Source: Candidatus Flemingiibacterium merdigallinarum (GTDB lineage: Bacteria; Bacillota; Clostridia; Oscillospirales; CAG-272). From it: a DNA stretch of 52,756 bases. Below, piece after piece: positions 16,498 to 27,861 of this stretch. The notes below the pieces were generated by a model. The model was not told the DNA's origin. It made no database searches and saw nothing but the letters and a program-made list of their open reading frames with translations. The position numbers were made by a program, and so were the translations under genes. The DNA lies in NCBI GenBank assembly GCA_904386005.1, contig CAJFKR010000006.1, positions 1 through 52,756 on the forward strand, read 5' to 3'. Each line of letters starts with the position of its first letter. Position 1 is the first letter of the stretch.

Positions 16498-16768
16498 TAT
16501 TGCTGAAATTTCATATAGGTACTGCTGATATAGATTCTATCAATCAGCAATTTATTTGATATTTGTAATGATGACAATGGCAGCATAGATGCTTTATAAT
16601 AATTCCGAGAGTATTTTTTTGTACCTCTACTTAAAATTATGTCAGTCATTCCTGAAATGAACTTAAGTTAAATAGCATTGACAGCGTGTAAAGCGCTGTC
16701 TTTTTGCTTGAAATATCCAAAATAATTGGGATATTAATAAATTTGCGCTTTTATTTTTTTATTCTATG

Positions 16769-19012
<2,244 letters not shown>

Positions 19013-19076
19013 GCTGTGTCAATCACGTGGCAAAATACAATATTTGACCGATGTATAATTATTTAGGAGAAGCAAG

Positions 19077-20354
19077 ATGTTTGTAGACAACGTAACGATT
19101 CACATCAAAGCAGGCGACGGCGGTAACGGCTGCGTCGCGTTCCACCGCGAAAAGTACGTCGCCGAGGGCGGTCCGTCCGGCGGCGACGGCGGTAACGGCG
19201 GCAGTATTATTTTCAAAATAGATGAAGGCACGAACACTCTGCTCGCGTTCAGATACAAGCGCAAATTCATCGCTCAGAACGGCGGCGACGGTATGCCCGA
19301 GAAGTTCCACGGCAAGAACGGCGAGGATCTTGTCATATTGGTACCGCCCGGAACGATTATCAAGGACGCCGCGACCGGACAGGTCATCAAGGATATGTCC
19401 GACTGCGAGCCGTTTGTCTGCTTGAGGGGCGGGCGCGGCGGCTGGGGCAACAAGCACTTCGCGACTCCGACCCGTCAGATCCCGCGCTTCGCGAAGCCCG
19501 GACTGAAGGGCGGGGAAGCCGATGTGCTGCTCGAATTGAAGATGCTCGCCGATGTCGGACTCATCGGATTTCCGAATGTCGGAAAGTCGTCGCTTCTGTC
19601 GGTGATCAGCGCGGCTCGCCCGAAGATCGCGAACTACAGCTTCACTACGCTCCAGCCGCAGCTCGGAGTCGTCGCGACACATGATGGCAAGGGCTTCGTC
19701 TGTGCCGATATCCCCGGACTTATCGAGGGCGCGGCGGAGGGCGCCGGGCTCGGTCATGACTTTCTTCGCCATGTCGAGCGCTGCCGGCTGCTGATACATT
19801 TAGTCGACATATCCTGCGCCGAGGGACGCGACCCCATCGAGGACATCAAGACGATAAACTACGAGCTCGCTCGCTACAGTCCCGAGCTCGCGAAGCGCGA
19901 ACAGATAGTCGCGGCGAACAAATACGATTCCTACGACCCCGAGCTCTGCGACCTCGACGAGTTCCGTGACTTCGTTGAAAACACGCTCGGCTGTAAGCTC
20001 TTCTTGATCTCGGCGGCGACGCGCGAGGGAGTCGACGAGCTGATTAATTATGTCTCAAAACGACTCGATGATTTGCCGCCAATGACGATATATGAAGCCG
20101 AGACTACGGCACAGAAGCCGATAGTCGCGCAAGATCACAGCGTTACAGTCAAAAATGTCAACGGTGTATACGAGGTCGAGGGCGAGTGGCTGTATAATCT
20201 GATAAATTCAATCAACTTCGACGACCGCGAATCGATTCAGTATTTCCAGCGTGTGCTGCGCGACGAGGGCGTGGTCGACGCGCTTATAAAAAAAGGCTGC
20301 GGCGACGGCGACACGGTAAGAATCGACGATGTCGAGTTCGATTTTATTCAGTGA
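19077..20354 (+). CDS. obg: GTPase ObgE/CgtA, ribosome assembly
   Basis: A 425-residue Obg GTPase acting in 50S ribosomal subunit maturation and growth control. The glycine-rich Obg fold covers residues 1-158 (GDGGNGCVAFHREKY, GGRGGWGNKHF). G1 is GFPNVGKSS (164-172), G3 is DIPG (211-214) and G4 is NKYD (about 281). The C-terminal OCT domain begins near 345 (VYEVEGEWLYNLINSINFDD). Length and domain order are those of Gram-positive Obg. TTAGGAGAAGC precedes the ATG, and a TATAAT box about 25 bases upstream may be a promoter of its own. Confidence 0.97.
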   Translation: MFVDNVTIHIKAGDGGNGCVAFHREKYVAEGGPSGGDGGNGGSIIFKIDEGTNTLLAFRYKRKFIAQNGGDGMPEKFHGKNGEDLVILVPPGTIIKDAATGQVIKDMSDCEPFVCLRGGRGGWGNKHFATPTRQIPRFAKPGLKGGEADVLLELKMLADVGLIGFPNVGKSSLLSVISAARPKIANYSFTTLQPQLGVVATHDGKGFVCADIPGLIEGAAEGAGLGHDFLRHVERCRLLIHLVDISCAEGRDPIEDIKTINYELARYSPELAKREQIVAANKYDSYDPELCDLDEFRDFVENTLGCKLFLISAATREGVDELINYVSKRLDDLPPMTIYEAETTAQKPIVAQDHSVTVKNVNGVYEVEGEWLYNLINSINFDDRESIQYFQRVLRDEGVVDALIKKGCGDGDTVRIDDVEFDFIQ

Positions 20355-20486
20355 TTGATTTCAAATCAATTGCCATATATAATCAGTGACAGTGATATTC
20401 GGCGTTTGACAACACATTGTCAAGGCGAAAATATGCGGATATTTGTCTCTATATTGCTTAAATCGACATAAATTGCGAATATGGGA

Positions 20487-20515
20487 TTGACATTGACTTC
20501 AATTTGTATTATAAT
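20487..20515 (+). promoter_or_regulatory. Consensus promoter of the first phenylacetate-CoA ligase
   Basis: TTGACA (20487-20492), 17-bp spacer, TATAAT (20510-20515): both hexamers match the consensus exactly. AGAAAGGCG precedes the gene start. A short inverted repeat follows the obg stop codon upstream. Confidence 0.85.
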
Positions 20516-20553
20516 AAAGTGATAAGTTATTAAATCCAAGAAAGGCGATACAA

Positions 20554-21852
20554 ATGTTCTGGCAGAAGGATATCGAAACTATGGAACGACCGGAGCTCGA
20601 AGCCCTGCAGCTCGAGCGACTCAAGCGGATTGTCGCGTATGTATACGACCGCGTGCCGTTTTACAGAAAGCGTCTTGACGACGCGGGGGTTAAGCCCGAT
20701 AAAATCAAAGTATTATCCGATATTCAATATATTCCATATACGACAAAAGACGATATTCGCGACACCTATCCTTTCGGTCTGTTCGCGGTTCCGCAGAAGG
20801 AGATCGTCCGCATACACGCGTCGAGCGGCACTACCGGCAACCCGACCGTCGTCGGTTATACAAAAAACGACCTCGATACCTGGTCGGACTGCGTGGCGCG
20901 GCTCGTCACCGCCGCCGGCGCGACAAATGAGGACATCGTGCAGATCGCGTTCGGTTACGGTCTGTTCACCGGCGCGCTCGGTCTGCACTACGGTCTTGAG
21001 CGCATCGGTGCTACCGTAGTCCCGACGTCGACCGGCAATACCGAAAAGCAGCTGAAGCTGATGCGTGACTTCGGCACGACCGCGCTCGTGTCGACTCCGT
21101 CCTACGCGCTGTACATAGCTGAGGTCGCCGCCGATATTGGTATCGACTGCCGCGACCTCAAAGTAAGACTTGGACTTTTCGGCTCCGAGGGCTGCTCGAT
21201 TGAGATGCGTACAAAGGTTGAGGAAGCCTGGAATCTGTTCGCGACCGATAACTACGGCATGAGCGAGCTGATGGGACCGGGCGTGTCGGGCGAATGTCGT
21301 CTGAGATGCGGAATGCACTTTGCCGAGGATCATTTCCTGCCCGAGATCATCGACCCCAAGACCGGCGACGTCAAGCCGCGCGGCGAGGAGGGCGAGCTCG
21401 TCGTCACAACTCTCACCAAAGAGGGAATCCCGCTGCTGCGCTATCGTACAAAGGACATCACCTGTATACACTACGAAAAATGTGAGTGCGGTCGTACCCA
21501 CGCGCGCATGGACAAACCGCTCGGTCGCAGCGACGATATGCTCAAAATCAAGGGCGTCAATGTCTTCCCGACGCAGATCGAGAGCGTGCTCGTCAGTATC
21601 CCCGAGGTCGGTCCGCAGTATCAGATCGTGCTCGACCAGAAAAATTATATGGATACGTTCGAGATCAACATCGAGGTGTCCGACCCGAAGCTGCTCGAGA
21701 GCTTCTCCGAACTCGAGAACCTGCAGCAGTCGGTACGCCATAAGCTCCAGACCGTCCTCGGTCTTGACGCGAAGATAAACCTCGTCGAGCCGCGCTCGCT
21801 CGAACGCTTCGTCGGCAAGGCAAAGCGCGTTATCGATAATCGAAAGAAGTAA
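20554..21852 (+). CDS. paaK: Phenylacetate-CoA ligase (AMP-forming), copy 1
   Basis: A 432-residue ANL-superfamily enzyme joining an aryl acid such as phenylacetate to CoA at the cost of ATP. The P-loop motif is IHASSGTTGNPTVVGYT (about 88-104), with FGYGLFTGALGLHYG near 130, NYGMSELMGPG near 235 and LRYRTKDIT near 295. The C-terminal small domain has GRSDDMLKIKGVNVFP and ends in the lysine-containing GKAKRVIDNRK. Length matches PaaK. It lies upstream of iorAB and resembles the second copy at 24840. In anaerobes such enzymes usually partner with indolepyruvate:ferredoxin oxidoreductase, working on arylacetates or arylacetyl-CoA. Confidence 0.92.
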   Translation: MFWQKDIETMERPELEALQLERLKRIVAYVYDRVPFYRKRLDDAGVKPDKIKVLSDIQYIPYTTKDDIRDTYPFGLFAVPQKEIVRIHASSGTTGNPTVVGYTKNDLDTWSDCVARLVTAAGATNEDIVQIAFGYGLFTGALGLHYGLERIGATVVPTSTGNTEKQLKLMRDFGTTALVSTPSYALYIAEVAADIGIDCRDLKVRLGLFGSEGCSIEMRTKVEEAWNLFATDNYGMSELMGPGVSGECRLRCGMHFAEDHFLPEIIDPKTGDVKPRGEEGELVVTTLTKEGIPLLRYRTKDITCIHYEKCECGRTHARMDKPLGRSDDMLKIKGVNVFPTQIESVLVSIPEVGPQYQIVLDQKNYMDTFEINIEVSDPKLLESFSELENLQQSVRHKLQTVLGLDAKINLVEPRSLERFVGKAKRVIDNRKK

Positions 21853-21930
21853 AGCTGAAAGCAGCCGACATGCAGTGGGCAATGGCTGTTTGTTGTGCTG
21901 AATTTGGATGGAATTTGGTTATGAACGTAG

Positions 21931-21986
21931 TTTGGATAGATTCAATCTGATTATACGATTTGGATAGATTTTATCTGATTGTAGAT
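21931..21986. repeat. Two tandem imperfect 28-bp repeats
   Basis: TTTGGATAGATT-N2-ATCTGATT occurs at 21931-21958 and directly again at 21959-21986, with most bases matching. It sits in the 516-bp gap between paaK and iorA (21853-22368), which contains no gene. Confidence 0.6.
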
Positions 21987-22150
21987 AAGATCTGTTTAGC
22001 CGTAGTCTGACTAAATACACAGTTCGACTCGACGTATTCTGACTATAGTTAAATCTAAAGTAACCTGATTTATAATCCTATAAATAAGCCTACAAAGTCT
22101 CAATCATACCAATGACTCAAACAGCCTCGCACAAACAAAGTCGCCGGTTG

Positions 22151-22182
22151 GGGAGCGGGGCCCCATTAGGCGGCGCGCCCCT
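22151..22182. repeat. GC-rich inverted repeat in the paaK-iorA gap
   Basis: GGGG-A-GCG at the left end pairs with CGC-G-CCCC at the right end, around an inner GGGGCCCC. It is much more GC-rich than the AT-rich flank and probably belongs to the same intergenic repeat block as 22251-22313. Confidence 0.45.
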
Positions 22183-22250
22183 GTCGTCCATAACGACAAG
22201 AACAACCTTCACCTCTGTCTGCAAACAATCAACCACCATTAACCCAAATC

Positions 22251-22313
22251 TGCGAAAGTTTTCGCGGAGGGGGTCTGGGGGAGACGCCTTTTCCAAAAGG
22301 CGCCTCCCCCAGA
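22251..22313. repeat. REP-like intergenic palindromic element
   Basis: Two adjacent stem-loops: GCGAAA-GT-TTTCGC (about 22252-22265) and a large nearly perfect hairpin from 22274 to 22313 (TCTGGGGGAG and CGCCTTTT pairing with AAAAGGCG and CTCCCCCAGA). Such hairpins are often dispersed repeats in clostridial genomes. Here it lies 55 bases before iorA and could also act as an attenuator, although no T-run follows. Confidence 0.65.
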
Positions 22314-22368
22314 GAAAACATCAAATCACGCACTCGCATAATCAAGAATAAAAGGATATACATAAATT

Positions 22369-24096
22369 ATGAAAAAAATCATGCTTGGAAACGAAGCTGT
22401 CGCGCGGGGACTTTATGAAGCCGGCGTGCGTCTGGTTTCGAGCTATCCCGGTACGCCGAGTACCGAAATCACCGAAGCGGCGGCGAAATATGACGAGATA
22501 TACGCCGAGTGGGCGCCGAATGAAAAGGTCGCGCTCGAGACCGCGCTCGGCGCGGCTATCGGCGGCGGACGCTCGTTCTGCGGAATGAAGCACGTCGGAC
22601 TCAACGTCGCTGCCGACCCGCTGTTCATCACCGCCTATACCGGAGTCAATGCCGGTATGGTCATCGGAGTCGCCGACGACCCGGGTATGCACTCGTCGCA
22701 AAATGAGCAGGATAGCCGTCACTACGCCGAAGCCGCGAAGCTGCCCATGCTCGAGCCGTCCGACTCGGGCGAGTGCTGCGAATTCACAAAGCTCGCATAT
22801 GAATATTCCGAACAGTTCGACACCCCTTTCATACTCCGGCTCAATACCCGCGTGTCGCACTCGCAGTCGATAGTCGATACCGGCGAGCGGGTTGAGATTC
22901 CGGTAAAGCCGTATGAAAAAGACCCGTCGAAGCACGTCATGATGCCGGGCAACGCGCGTCCGCGTCATATTGTCGTCGAAAAACGGCTCGCTGACCTCGC
23001 CAAGTTCGCCGAAAACTGCCCGTTCAACCGTGTTATAAAGAACGACGGCGCGAAGCTCGGTATCATCACCGCGGGTCCGTCCTATAACTACGCGCTCGAG
23101 GTGTTCGGCGACAGCGCGTCCTACCTCAAGCTCGGCATGGTCTATCCGCTCCCCGCAAAGCTGATACGCGATTTCGCCGCCGAATACGAGCGCGTGATCG
23201 TAATCGAGGAGCTCGACCCGGTCATCGAGAATTTCTGCCGCGCCGAGGGAATCAAGTGCGACGGCAAGAACCTGCTGCCGCTCTGCGACGAGTTCTCACA
23301 GGAGCTGCTCGCGAAGCTGCTCTGTGACCGCGAACCCGAATGCTATACAATTGACGACCCTATCCCGCCGCGCCCGCCGGTGCTCTGTCCCGGATGTCCG
23401 CACCGCGGAATATTCTATCTTTTCAACAAGCTGAAACTGTACGTCAGCGGCGATATCGGCTGTTATACGCTCGGCGCGTCGAAGCCGCTCGGCGGTATGG
23501 ACACGACCTTCTGCATGGGCGCGTCGGTCTCCGCGCTGCACGGCTTCAATAAGATTCGCCACGAGGAGAATAAGTCGGTCGCGGTAATCGGCGACTCGAC
23601 GTTCATGCACTCGGGAATCACCGGTCTTGTCAATATCACCTACAACAAAGGTATATCTACAGTAGTCGTAGTCGACAACAGCATCACCGGCATGACCGGA
23701 CATCAGCAGAATCCCTGCACCGGATTTACGCTCAAGGGCGAACCGGTCAAAGGCATCCTGATTGAGAATATCGCGCGCGCCGCCGGAGTTCCGGAGGAGC
23801 ATATCCGCATAACCGACCCGAATGATCTCGCAGAGACCGAGAAGGTGCTAAAGGAAGAGCTCGCCGCGGACTGCCCGTCGGTCATCATCTGCCGCAGACC
23901 CTGCGCGCTGCTCAAATACGTCAAGCACAATCCTCCGCTCAAGGTCGACGCCGACAAGTGTATCGGCTGTAAAGCCTGCATGAAGATCGGCTGCCCCTGC
24001 ATCTCGGTCACAAACGGCAAGGCTTCGATCGACGCGACTCTCTGCAACGGCTGCGGTCTCTGCACGCAGATGTGCAAAAAAGACGCGATCGGTTGA
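22369..24096 (+). CDS. iorA: Indolepyruvate:ferredoxin oxidoreductase, alpha subunit
   Basis: A 575-residue thiamine-diphosphate enzyme subunit that oxidatively decarboxylates aryl pyruvates (from Trp, Phe, Tyr) to aryl-acetyl-CoA with reduction of ferredoxin. The N-terminal pyrimidine-binding domain begins GNEAVARGLYEAGVRLVSSY. The TPP-binding region has CPGCPHRGIFY and GDSTFMHSGITGLVNITYN. The C-terminus (about 530-575) is a two-cluster ferredoxin domain (CIGCKACMKIGC and CNGCGLCTQMC). Size and architecture match IorA. It is followed 45 bases later by iorB, then paaK2 and the ACT gene, forming an aromatic amino acid fermentation operon. AAAGGATA precedes the ATG. Confidence 0.96.
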   Translation: MKKIMLGNEAVARGLYEAGVRLVSSYPGTPSTEITEAAAKYDEIYAEWAPNEKVALETALGAAIGGGRSFCGMKHVGLNVAADPLFITAYTGVNAGMVIGVADDPGMHSSQNEQDSRHYAEAAKLPMLEPSDSGECCEFTKLAYEYSEQFDTPFILRLNTRVSHSQSIVDTGERVEIPVKPYEKDPSKHVMMPGNARPRHIVVEKRLADLAKFAENCPFNRVIKNDGAKLGIITAGPSYNYALEVFGDSASYLKLGMVYPLPAKLIRDFAAEYERVIVIEELDPVIENFCRAEGIKCDGKNLLPLCDEFSQELLAKLLCDREPECYTIDDPIPPRPPVLCPGCPHRGIFYLFNKLKLYVSGDIGCYTLGASKPLGGMDTTFCMGASVSALHGFNKIRHEENKSVAVIGDSTFMHSGITGLVNITYNKGISTVVVVDNSITGMTGHQQNPCTGFTLKGEPVKGILIENIARAAGVPEEHIRITDPNDLAETEKVLKEELAADCPSVIICRRPCALLKYVKHNPPLKVDADKCIGCKACMKIGCPCISVTNGKASIDATLCNGCGLCTQMCKKDAIG

Positions 24097-24141
24097 TATT
24101 ACGGGTTATAAATATATAGTTTACAATCAGGAGAAATAAAT

Positions 24142-24732
24142 ATGCCAACAAAGAATATAATGATAGTCGGTGTCGGCGGTCAAGGCTCGCTGCTCGCCAG
24201 CCGCATACTCGGAAACGCCGTCCTCATAAAGGGCTACGACGTCAAGGTGTCCGAGGTTCACGGTATGAGCCAGCGCGGCGGCTCGGTCGTTACATATGTA
24301 AAATACGGCGATAAAGTCGCGTCGCCGGTAATCTGCCGCGGGGAAGCCGATATTATAATGTCGTTCGAGCTGCTTGAGGCGGCGAGATGGCTGCCATATC
24401 TTAAGCGCGACGGAGTTATCATCACGAATACGCAGGAAATCAACCCGATGCCGGTCATCACCGGCGCGGCTGAATATCCGTCGAATCTTGTCGAGAAGCT
24501 GAAAGCGACCGGCGCAAAGGTGATCGCGGCCGACGCGCTCGCACTCGCGCGCGAAGCCGGCAGCGAAAAGGCGGTCAACGTCGCGCTGATCGGACTTATG
24601 GCGCACGCGCTCGGCTTTGACGCTGAAACTCTGCACGAGGCTATCCGCATATCCGTGCCCGAAAAGTTCATCGACTTGAATCTTAAAGCTTTCGAACTCG
24701 GCAATGCCTATCACGACAAGGCAGGGGCGTGA
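24142..24732 (+). CDS. iorB: Indolepyruvate:ferredoxin oxidoreductase, beta subunit
   Basis: A 196-residue gamma-type subunit of the 2-oxoacid:ferredoxin oxidoreductase. The start MIVGVGGQGSLLASRILG and the motif VSEVHGMSQRGGSVVTYVKYG are diagnostic for IorB. It forms the complete enzyme with IorA and probably binds CoA. CAGGAGAAATAAAT precedes the ATG. Confidence 0.96.
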   Translation: MPTKNIMIVGVGGQGSLLASRILGNAVLIKGYDVKVSEVHGMSQRGGSVVTYVKYGDKVASPVICRGEADIIMSFELLEAARWLPYLKRDGVIITNTQEINPMPVITGAAEYPSNLVEKLKATGAKVIAADALALAREAGSEKAVNVALIGLMAHALGFDAETLHEAIRISVPEKFIDLNLKAFELGNAYHDKAGA

Positions 24733-24839
24733 AGTCTGCCAGCTGAGGAGCCGCGCCTTTGACGGCTCCTCAAAATGACCTGAATCGTAAATAACCGACG
24801 GCAACGCCGCGGACAAATGAAAGGATAAATCGCAGTTAT

Positions 24840-26144
24840 ATGAGAAAATATTTCAACGAAGACATCGAAACCGCGCCACGCAATCAGCTGTTCAGCCTGC
24901 AATCCTACCGGCTGTCGAAGACGGTATATCATGCCTATAACAATGTCGAAGTCTACCGCCGCCGAATGGACGAGGCGGGTGTAAAGCCGGAGGACATCAA
25001 GACGGTCAATGACCTGCGCCGTCTGCCCTTTACCTACAAACAGGACCTGCGCGACAACTACCCCTACGGTATGTTCGCCGTCCCTCCGTCCCAGCTTACA
25101 CGCATACACGCGTCTTCGGGTACGACCGGCAAGCAGACCGTCGTCGGCTATACCGCGCACGATATCGACGTCTGGGCGACCTGCGCCGCACGCGCGCTCG
25201 TCGCGGCGGGAGCTGACGAGAACGATTTTGTCCATGTTTCATACGGCTACGGTCTGTTCACCGGCGGTCTCGGACTGCATGACGGCGCCGCGAAGATGGG
25301 CGCGACCGTAATTCCCGCGTCTACCGGCAACACGCAGCGTCAGATAACGATGCTTCAGGATTTCAAGTCGACCATCCTCTGCTGCACGCCGTCCTACGCG
25401 CTCTACCTCGCCGACGCGCTCAAGCAGAACGGAATCGGACTTGACAAGATTCATCTCAAAGCCGGTCTGTTCGGCGCCGAGCCCTGGACGCCCGCAATGC
25501 GCAGCGAAATCGAGTCGAGACTCGGAATCAAGGCGCACGATATCTACGGTCTGTCCGAGATCTCCGGACCGGGCGTGGCTTTCGACTGCGAATGCCAGAA
25601 CGGACTTCATGTAAACGAGGATCACTTCATCATCGAAATAATCGACCCGATCACCTGCGAACCTATGCCTGACGGCGTCGACGGCGAGGTCGTGTTCACC
25701 TGCATCACGAAGGAAGCTCTGCCGCTGATACGCTACCGCACGCACGATATCGCCAGCATCACGCACGAGAAGTGCGCCTGCGGACGTACATTTGTACGTA
25801 TGTCAAAGCCCTGCGGCCGCAGCGACGATATGCTGATAATCCGCGGCGTCAACGTCTTCCCGTCACAGATCGAGAGTGTGCTCTTGCAGAGCGGATACGT
25901 CGAGCCGCAGTATCTCATCATCGTCGACCGTGTGAACAATCTCGACACGATGGAGATCCAGGTCGAGGTCTCGGACAAGAACTTTACCGACCAGGTGCGC
26001 GGCTTTGAGGAGATGGCGGCGAAGATACAGGCTTCGATGCAGTCGGTGCTCGGAATCGCGGCTAAGATCACGTTCGTCGAGCCGAATACGATCGCGCGCA
26101 GCGAGGGCAAGGCAAAGCACGTCATTGATAAACGCAAAATGTAA
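24840..26144 (+). CDS. paaK: Phenylacetate-CoA ligase (AMP-forming), copy 2
   Basis: A 434-residue PaaK homologue with the same motifs as copy 1: IHASSGTTGKQTVVGYT, SYGYGLFTGGLGLHDG, IYGLSEISGPG, LIRYRTHDIA and the C-terminal GRSDDMLIIRGVNVFP with a final GKAKHVIDKRK. It lies between iorB and the ACT protein, the usual iorAB-paaK-ACT order in anaerobic fermenters. The two PaaKs are clearly diverged, so they may prefer different aryl acids (for example phenylacetate and indoleacetate); that split is inference. Confidence 0.92.
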   Translation: MRKYFNEDIETAPRNQLFSLQSYRLSKTVYHAYNNVEVYRRRMDEAGVKPEDIKTVNDLRRLPFTYKQDLRDNYPYGMFAVPPSQLTRIHASSGTTGKQTVVGYTAHDIDVWATCAARALVAAGADENDFVHVSYGYGLFTGGLGLHDGAAKMGATVIPASTGNTQRQITMLQDFKSTILCCTPSYALYLADALKQNGIGLDKIHLKAGLFGAEPWTPAMRSEIESRLGIKAHDIYGLSEISGPGVAFDCECQNGLHVNEDHFIIEIIDPITCEPMPDGVDGEVVFTCITKEALPLIRYRTHDIASITHEKCACGRTFVRMSKPCGRSDDMLIIRGVNVFPSQIESVLLQSGYVEPQYLIIVDRVNNLDTMEIQVEVSDKNFTDQVRGFEEMAAKIQASMQSVLGIAAKITFVEPNTIARSEGKAKHVIDKRKM

Positions 26145-26162
26145 TATACAGGAGGATTGACC

Positions 26163-26576
26163 ATGATAATCAAGCAGATATCTATTTTTGTCGAGAACAA
26201 GCCGGGCAGACTCGCCGAGATCACCGAGATCATCGCGAAGAACAACATCAACATCCGCGCGCTCTCGGTCGCGGACACGACGCATTTCGGCATACTGCGC
26301 ATCATTGTTGACAACCCCGAGGAGGTTGAACGGGTACTCCGCGACGCCGGATTGACCGTGTCGATTACAAGCGTCATCACCGCCTGCATACATGACCGTC
26401 CGGGCGGACTCGCCGAGGTGCTGAAGCTGCTGTCGACCCGTGATATCCAGATCGAGTATATGTACGCGTTTATCGCGAAGTCCGAAAACGAGGCGTATGT
26501 CGTCATGCGTATCGAGGCTGAGGACGCCGCGGTCAAGCTGCTGCACGACAACGGCTTTACCGGCATGAACGAATAA
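26163..26576 (+). CDS. Tandem ACT-domain protein
   Basis: A 137-residue protein built of two ACT domains. The first is IIKQISIFVENKPGRLAEIT and the second VITACIHDRPGGLAEVLKLL. ACT domains bind amino acids and regulate enzymes. Proteins of this type lie beside paaK/iorAB in many Clostridia and probably sense an aromatic or branched-chain amino acid. I chose the ATG at 26163, six bases after AGGAGGA, rather than the in-frame TTG at 26157. It is the last gene of the operon, before a terminator. Confidence 0.9.
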   Translation: MIIKQISIFVENKPGRLAEITEIIAKNNINIRALSVADTTHFGILRIIVDNPEEVERVLRDAGLTVSITSVITACIHDRPGGLAEVLKLLSTRDIQIEYMYAFIAKSENEAYVVMRIEAEDAAVKLLHDNGFTGMNE

Positions 26577-26620
26577 TCCAAACCAGATTTATTATAAGCA
26601 GACTAACATTTCGAACATCT

Positions 26621-26645
26621 AATGCGCTGCAATGTGCGGCGCATT
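26621..26645 (+). terminator. Intrinsic terminator of the ior operon
   Basis: AATGCGCTGC pairs with GCGGCGCATT (one G-U pair) around a 5-base loop, followed by TCTATTTT. Confidence 0.75.
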
Positions 26646-26825
26646 TCTATTTTCAGCTGACTGTCACATATTTTCAAATATAATACACTTGCTTCACACG
26701 CTGTTCACATTGGTATTGTATAATAACAATACAGTCATCTGAACGCGATAAAGAATTTTTAGACTGCAAATTATTGTAGCTTCAGCATTCAATGATGTAG
26801 TTATACCGAAAGGAAAGGTCTTTGT

Positions 26826-27833
26826 ATGAATAATTTTACACAAGACGGAAAAATCTTTTACCAAAACAAAAAGCCGAAATTTGAACCAAAGAAGATACGC
26901 AATATCGTGATAATAGTCGTCGTCGCGATAGCAGTGCTCGCGCTCGCCGGCACTTGCTGGTACACGGTCGACGAAAAGCAGCAGGCGGTAGTGACTACCT
27001 TCGGCAAGGCGACCGACGTCACCGGCGCGGGTATGCACTTCAAGCTCCCGTTCGGCATCCAGCAGGTGCAGAAGGTCGACGTCAACGTTTACCAGAAGAT
27101 AGAGATCGGCTACCGTTCGACGTCAAACGCCGAGGATTACGAGGTCGTCGAAAAGGAGTCGAAGATGATAACCGGCGACTACAACATAGTCAACGTCGAC
27201 TTCTTTGTTGAATACAAGATATCCGACCCGGTCAAGTATCTGTATAACTCAAAGGATCCGGTGACGATACTCAAGAACCTTATCCAGAGCCAGATACGCG
27301 CGGTCGTCGGCTCAGCTTCGGTTGACGCGGTGCTCACTGACGGAAAGACCGACATACAGATGCGCGTCAAGGAGCTGGTCGCCGAGGAGTTGGAGGTCTA
27401 TGACATCGGTCTCACGCTGACCGACATCAAGATCCAGGACAGCGAACCGCCGACAACCTCGGTCATCGAAGCCTTCAAAGCGGTCGAGACCGCAAAGCAG
27501 GGAGCCGAAACCGCGATAAACCAAGCGAAGGCCTATTCGAACTCCGAGCTGCCTAAAGCACAGGCCAACGCCGACCAGCTGATTCAGAACGCCGAATACT
27601 TAAAACAGAACCGTATCAATGAGGCAGTGAAGCAGGTCGCGCTGTTTGAGGCTATGTATGATGAATATTCGAAGAACCCCGAGATCACGAAGATACGTAT
27701 GTATTACGAGATGATCGAGCAGGCGCTCCCGGGCGTGAAGCTCTATATAGATGTTTCGGACGGCTCGACGCAGAAGCTGCTCCCGCTCGAAAACTTCGTC
27801 TCGAGTTCAACAACAGTCAAAACTGAAGGCTGA
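26826..27833 (+). CDS. hflK: SPFH/band 7 membrane protein, HflK-like
   Basis: A 335-residue protein with a short cytoplasmic N-terminus, one membrane segment (about 24-45, IVIIVVVAIAVLALAGTCWY) and an SPFH domain (VDEKQQAVVTTFGKATDVTGAGMHFKLPF to about 215). A helical region rich in Ala/Gln/Glu follows (AVETAKQGAETAINQAKAYS). In other bacteria HflK and HflC form a ring complex that controls the FtsH protease; no ftsH is nearby. GAAAGGAAAGG lies upstream. A TATAAT at 26719-26724 may be the promoter, but its -35 is weak. Confidence 0.88.
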   Translation: MNNFTQDGKIFYQNKKPKFEPKKIRNIVIIVVVAIAVLALAGTCWYTVDEKQQAVVTTFGKATDVTGAGMHFKLPFGIQQVQKVDVNVYQKIEIGYRSTSNAEDYEVVEKESKMITGDYNIVNVDFFVEYKISDPVKYLYNSKDPVTILKNLIQSQIRAVVGSASVDAVLTDGKTDIQMRVKELVAEELEVYDIGLTLTDIKIQDSEPPTTSVIEAFKAVETAKQGAETAINQAKAYSNSELPKAQANADQLIQNAEYLKQNRINEAVKQVALFEAMYDEYSKNPEITKIRMYYEMIEQALPGVKLYIDVSDGSTQKLLPLENFVSSSTTVKTEG

Positions 27834-27861
27834 CATAACAAGCATATTAATGAGGTAAAAT

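Noticed and set aside
20713-21882. Long minus-strand open frame of 389 codons opposite paaK copy 1
   Set aside because: Shadow of a gene with strong motifs and a consensus promoter; the antisense product has no domain.
21931-21986. Tandem 28-bp repeats considered as a CRISPR array
   Set aside because: Only two directly abutting imperfect copies, no spacers and no cas genes.
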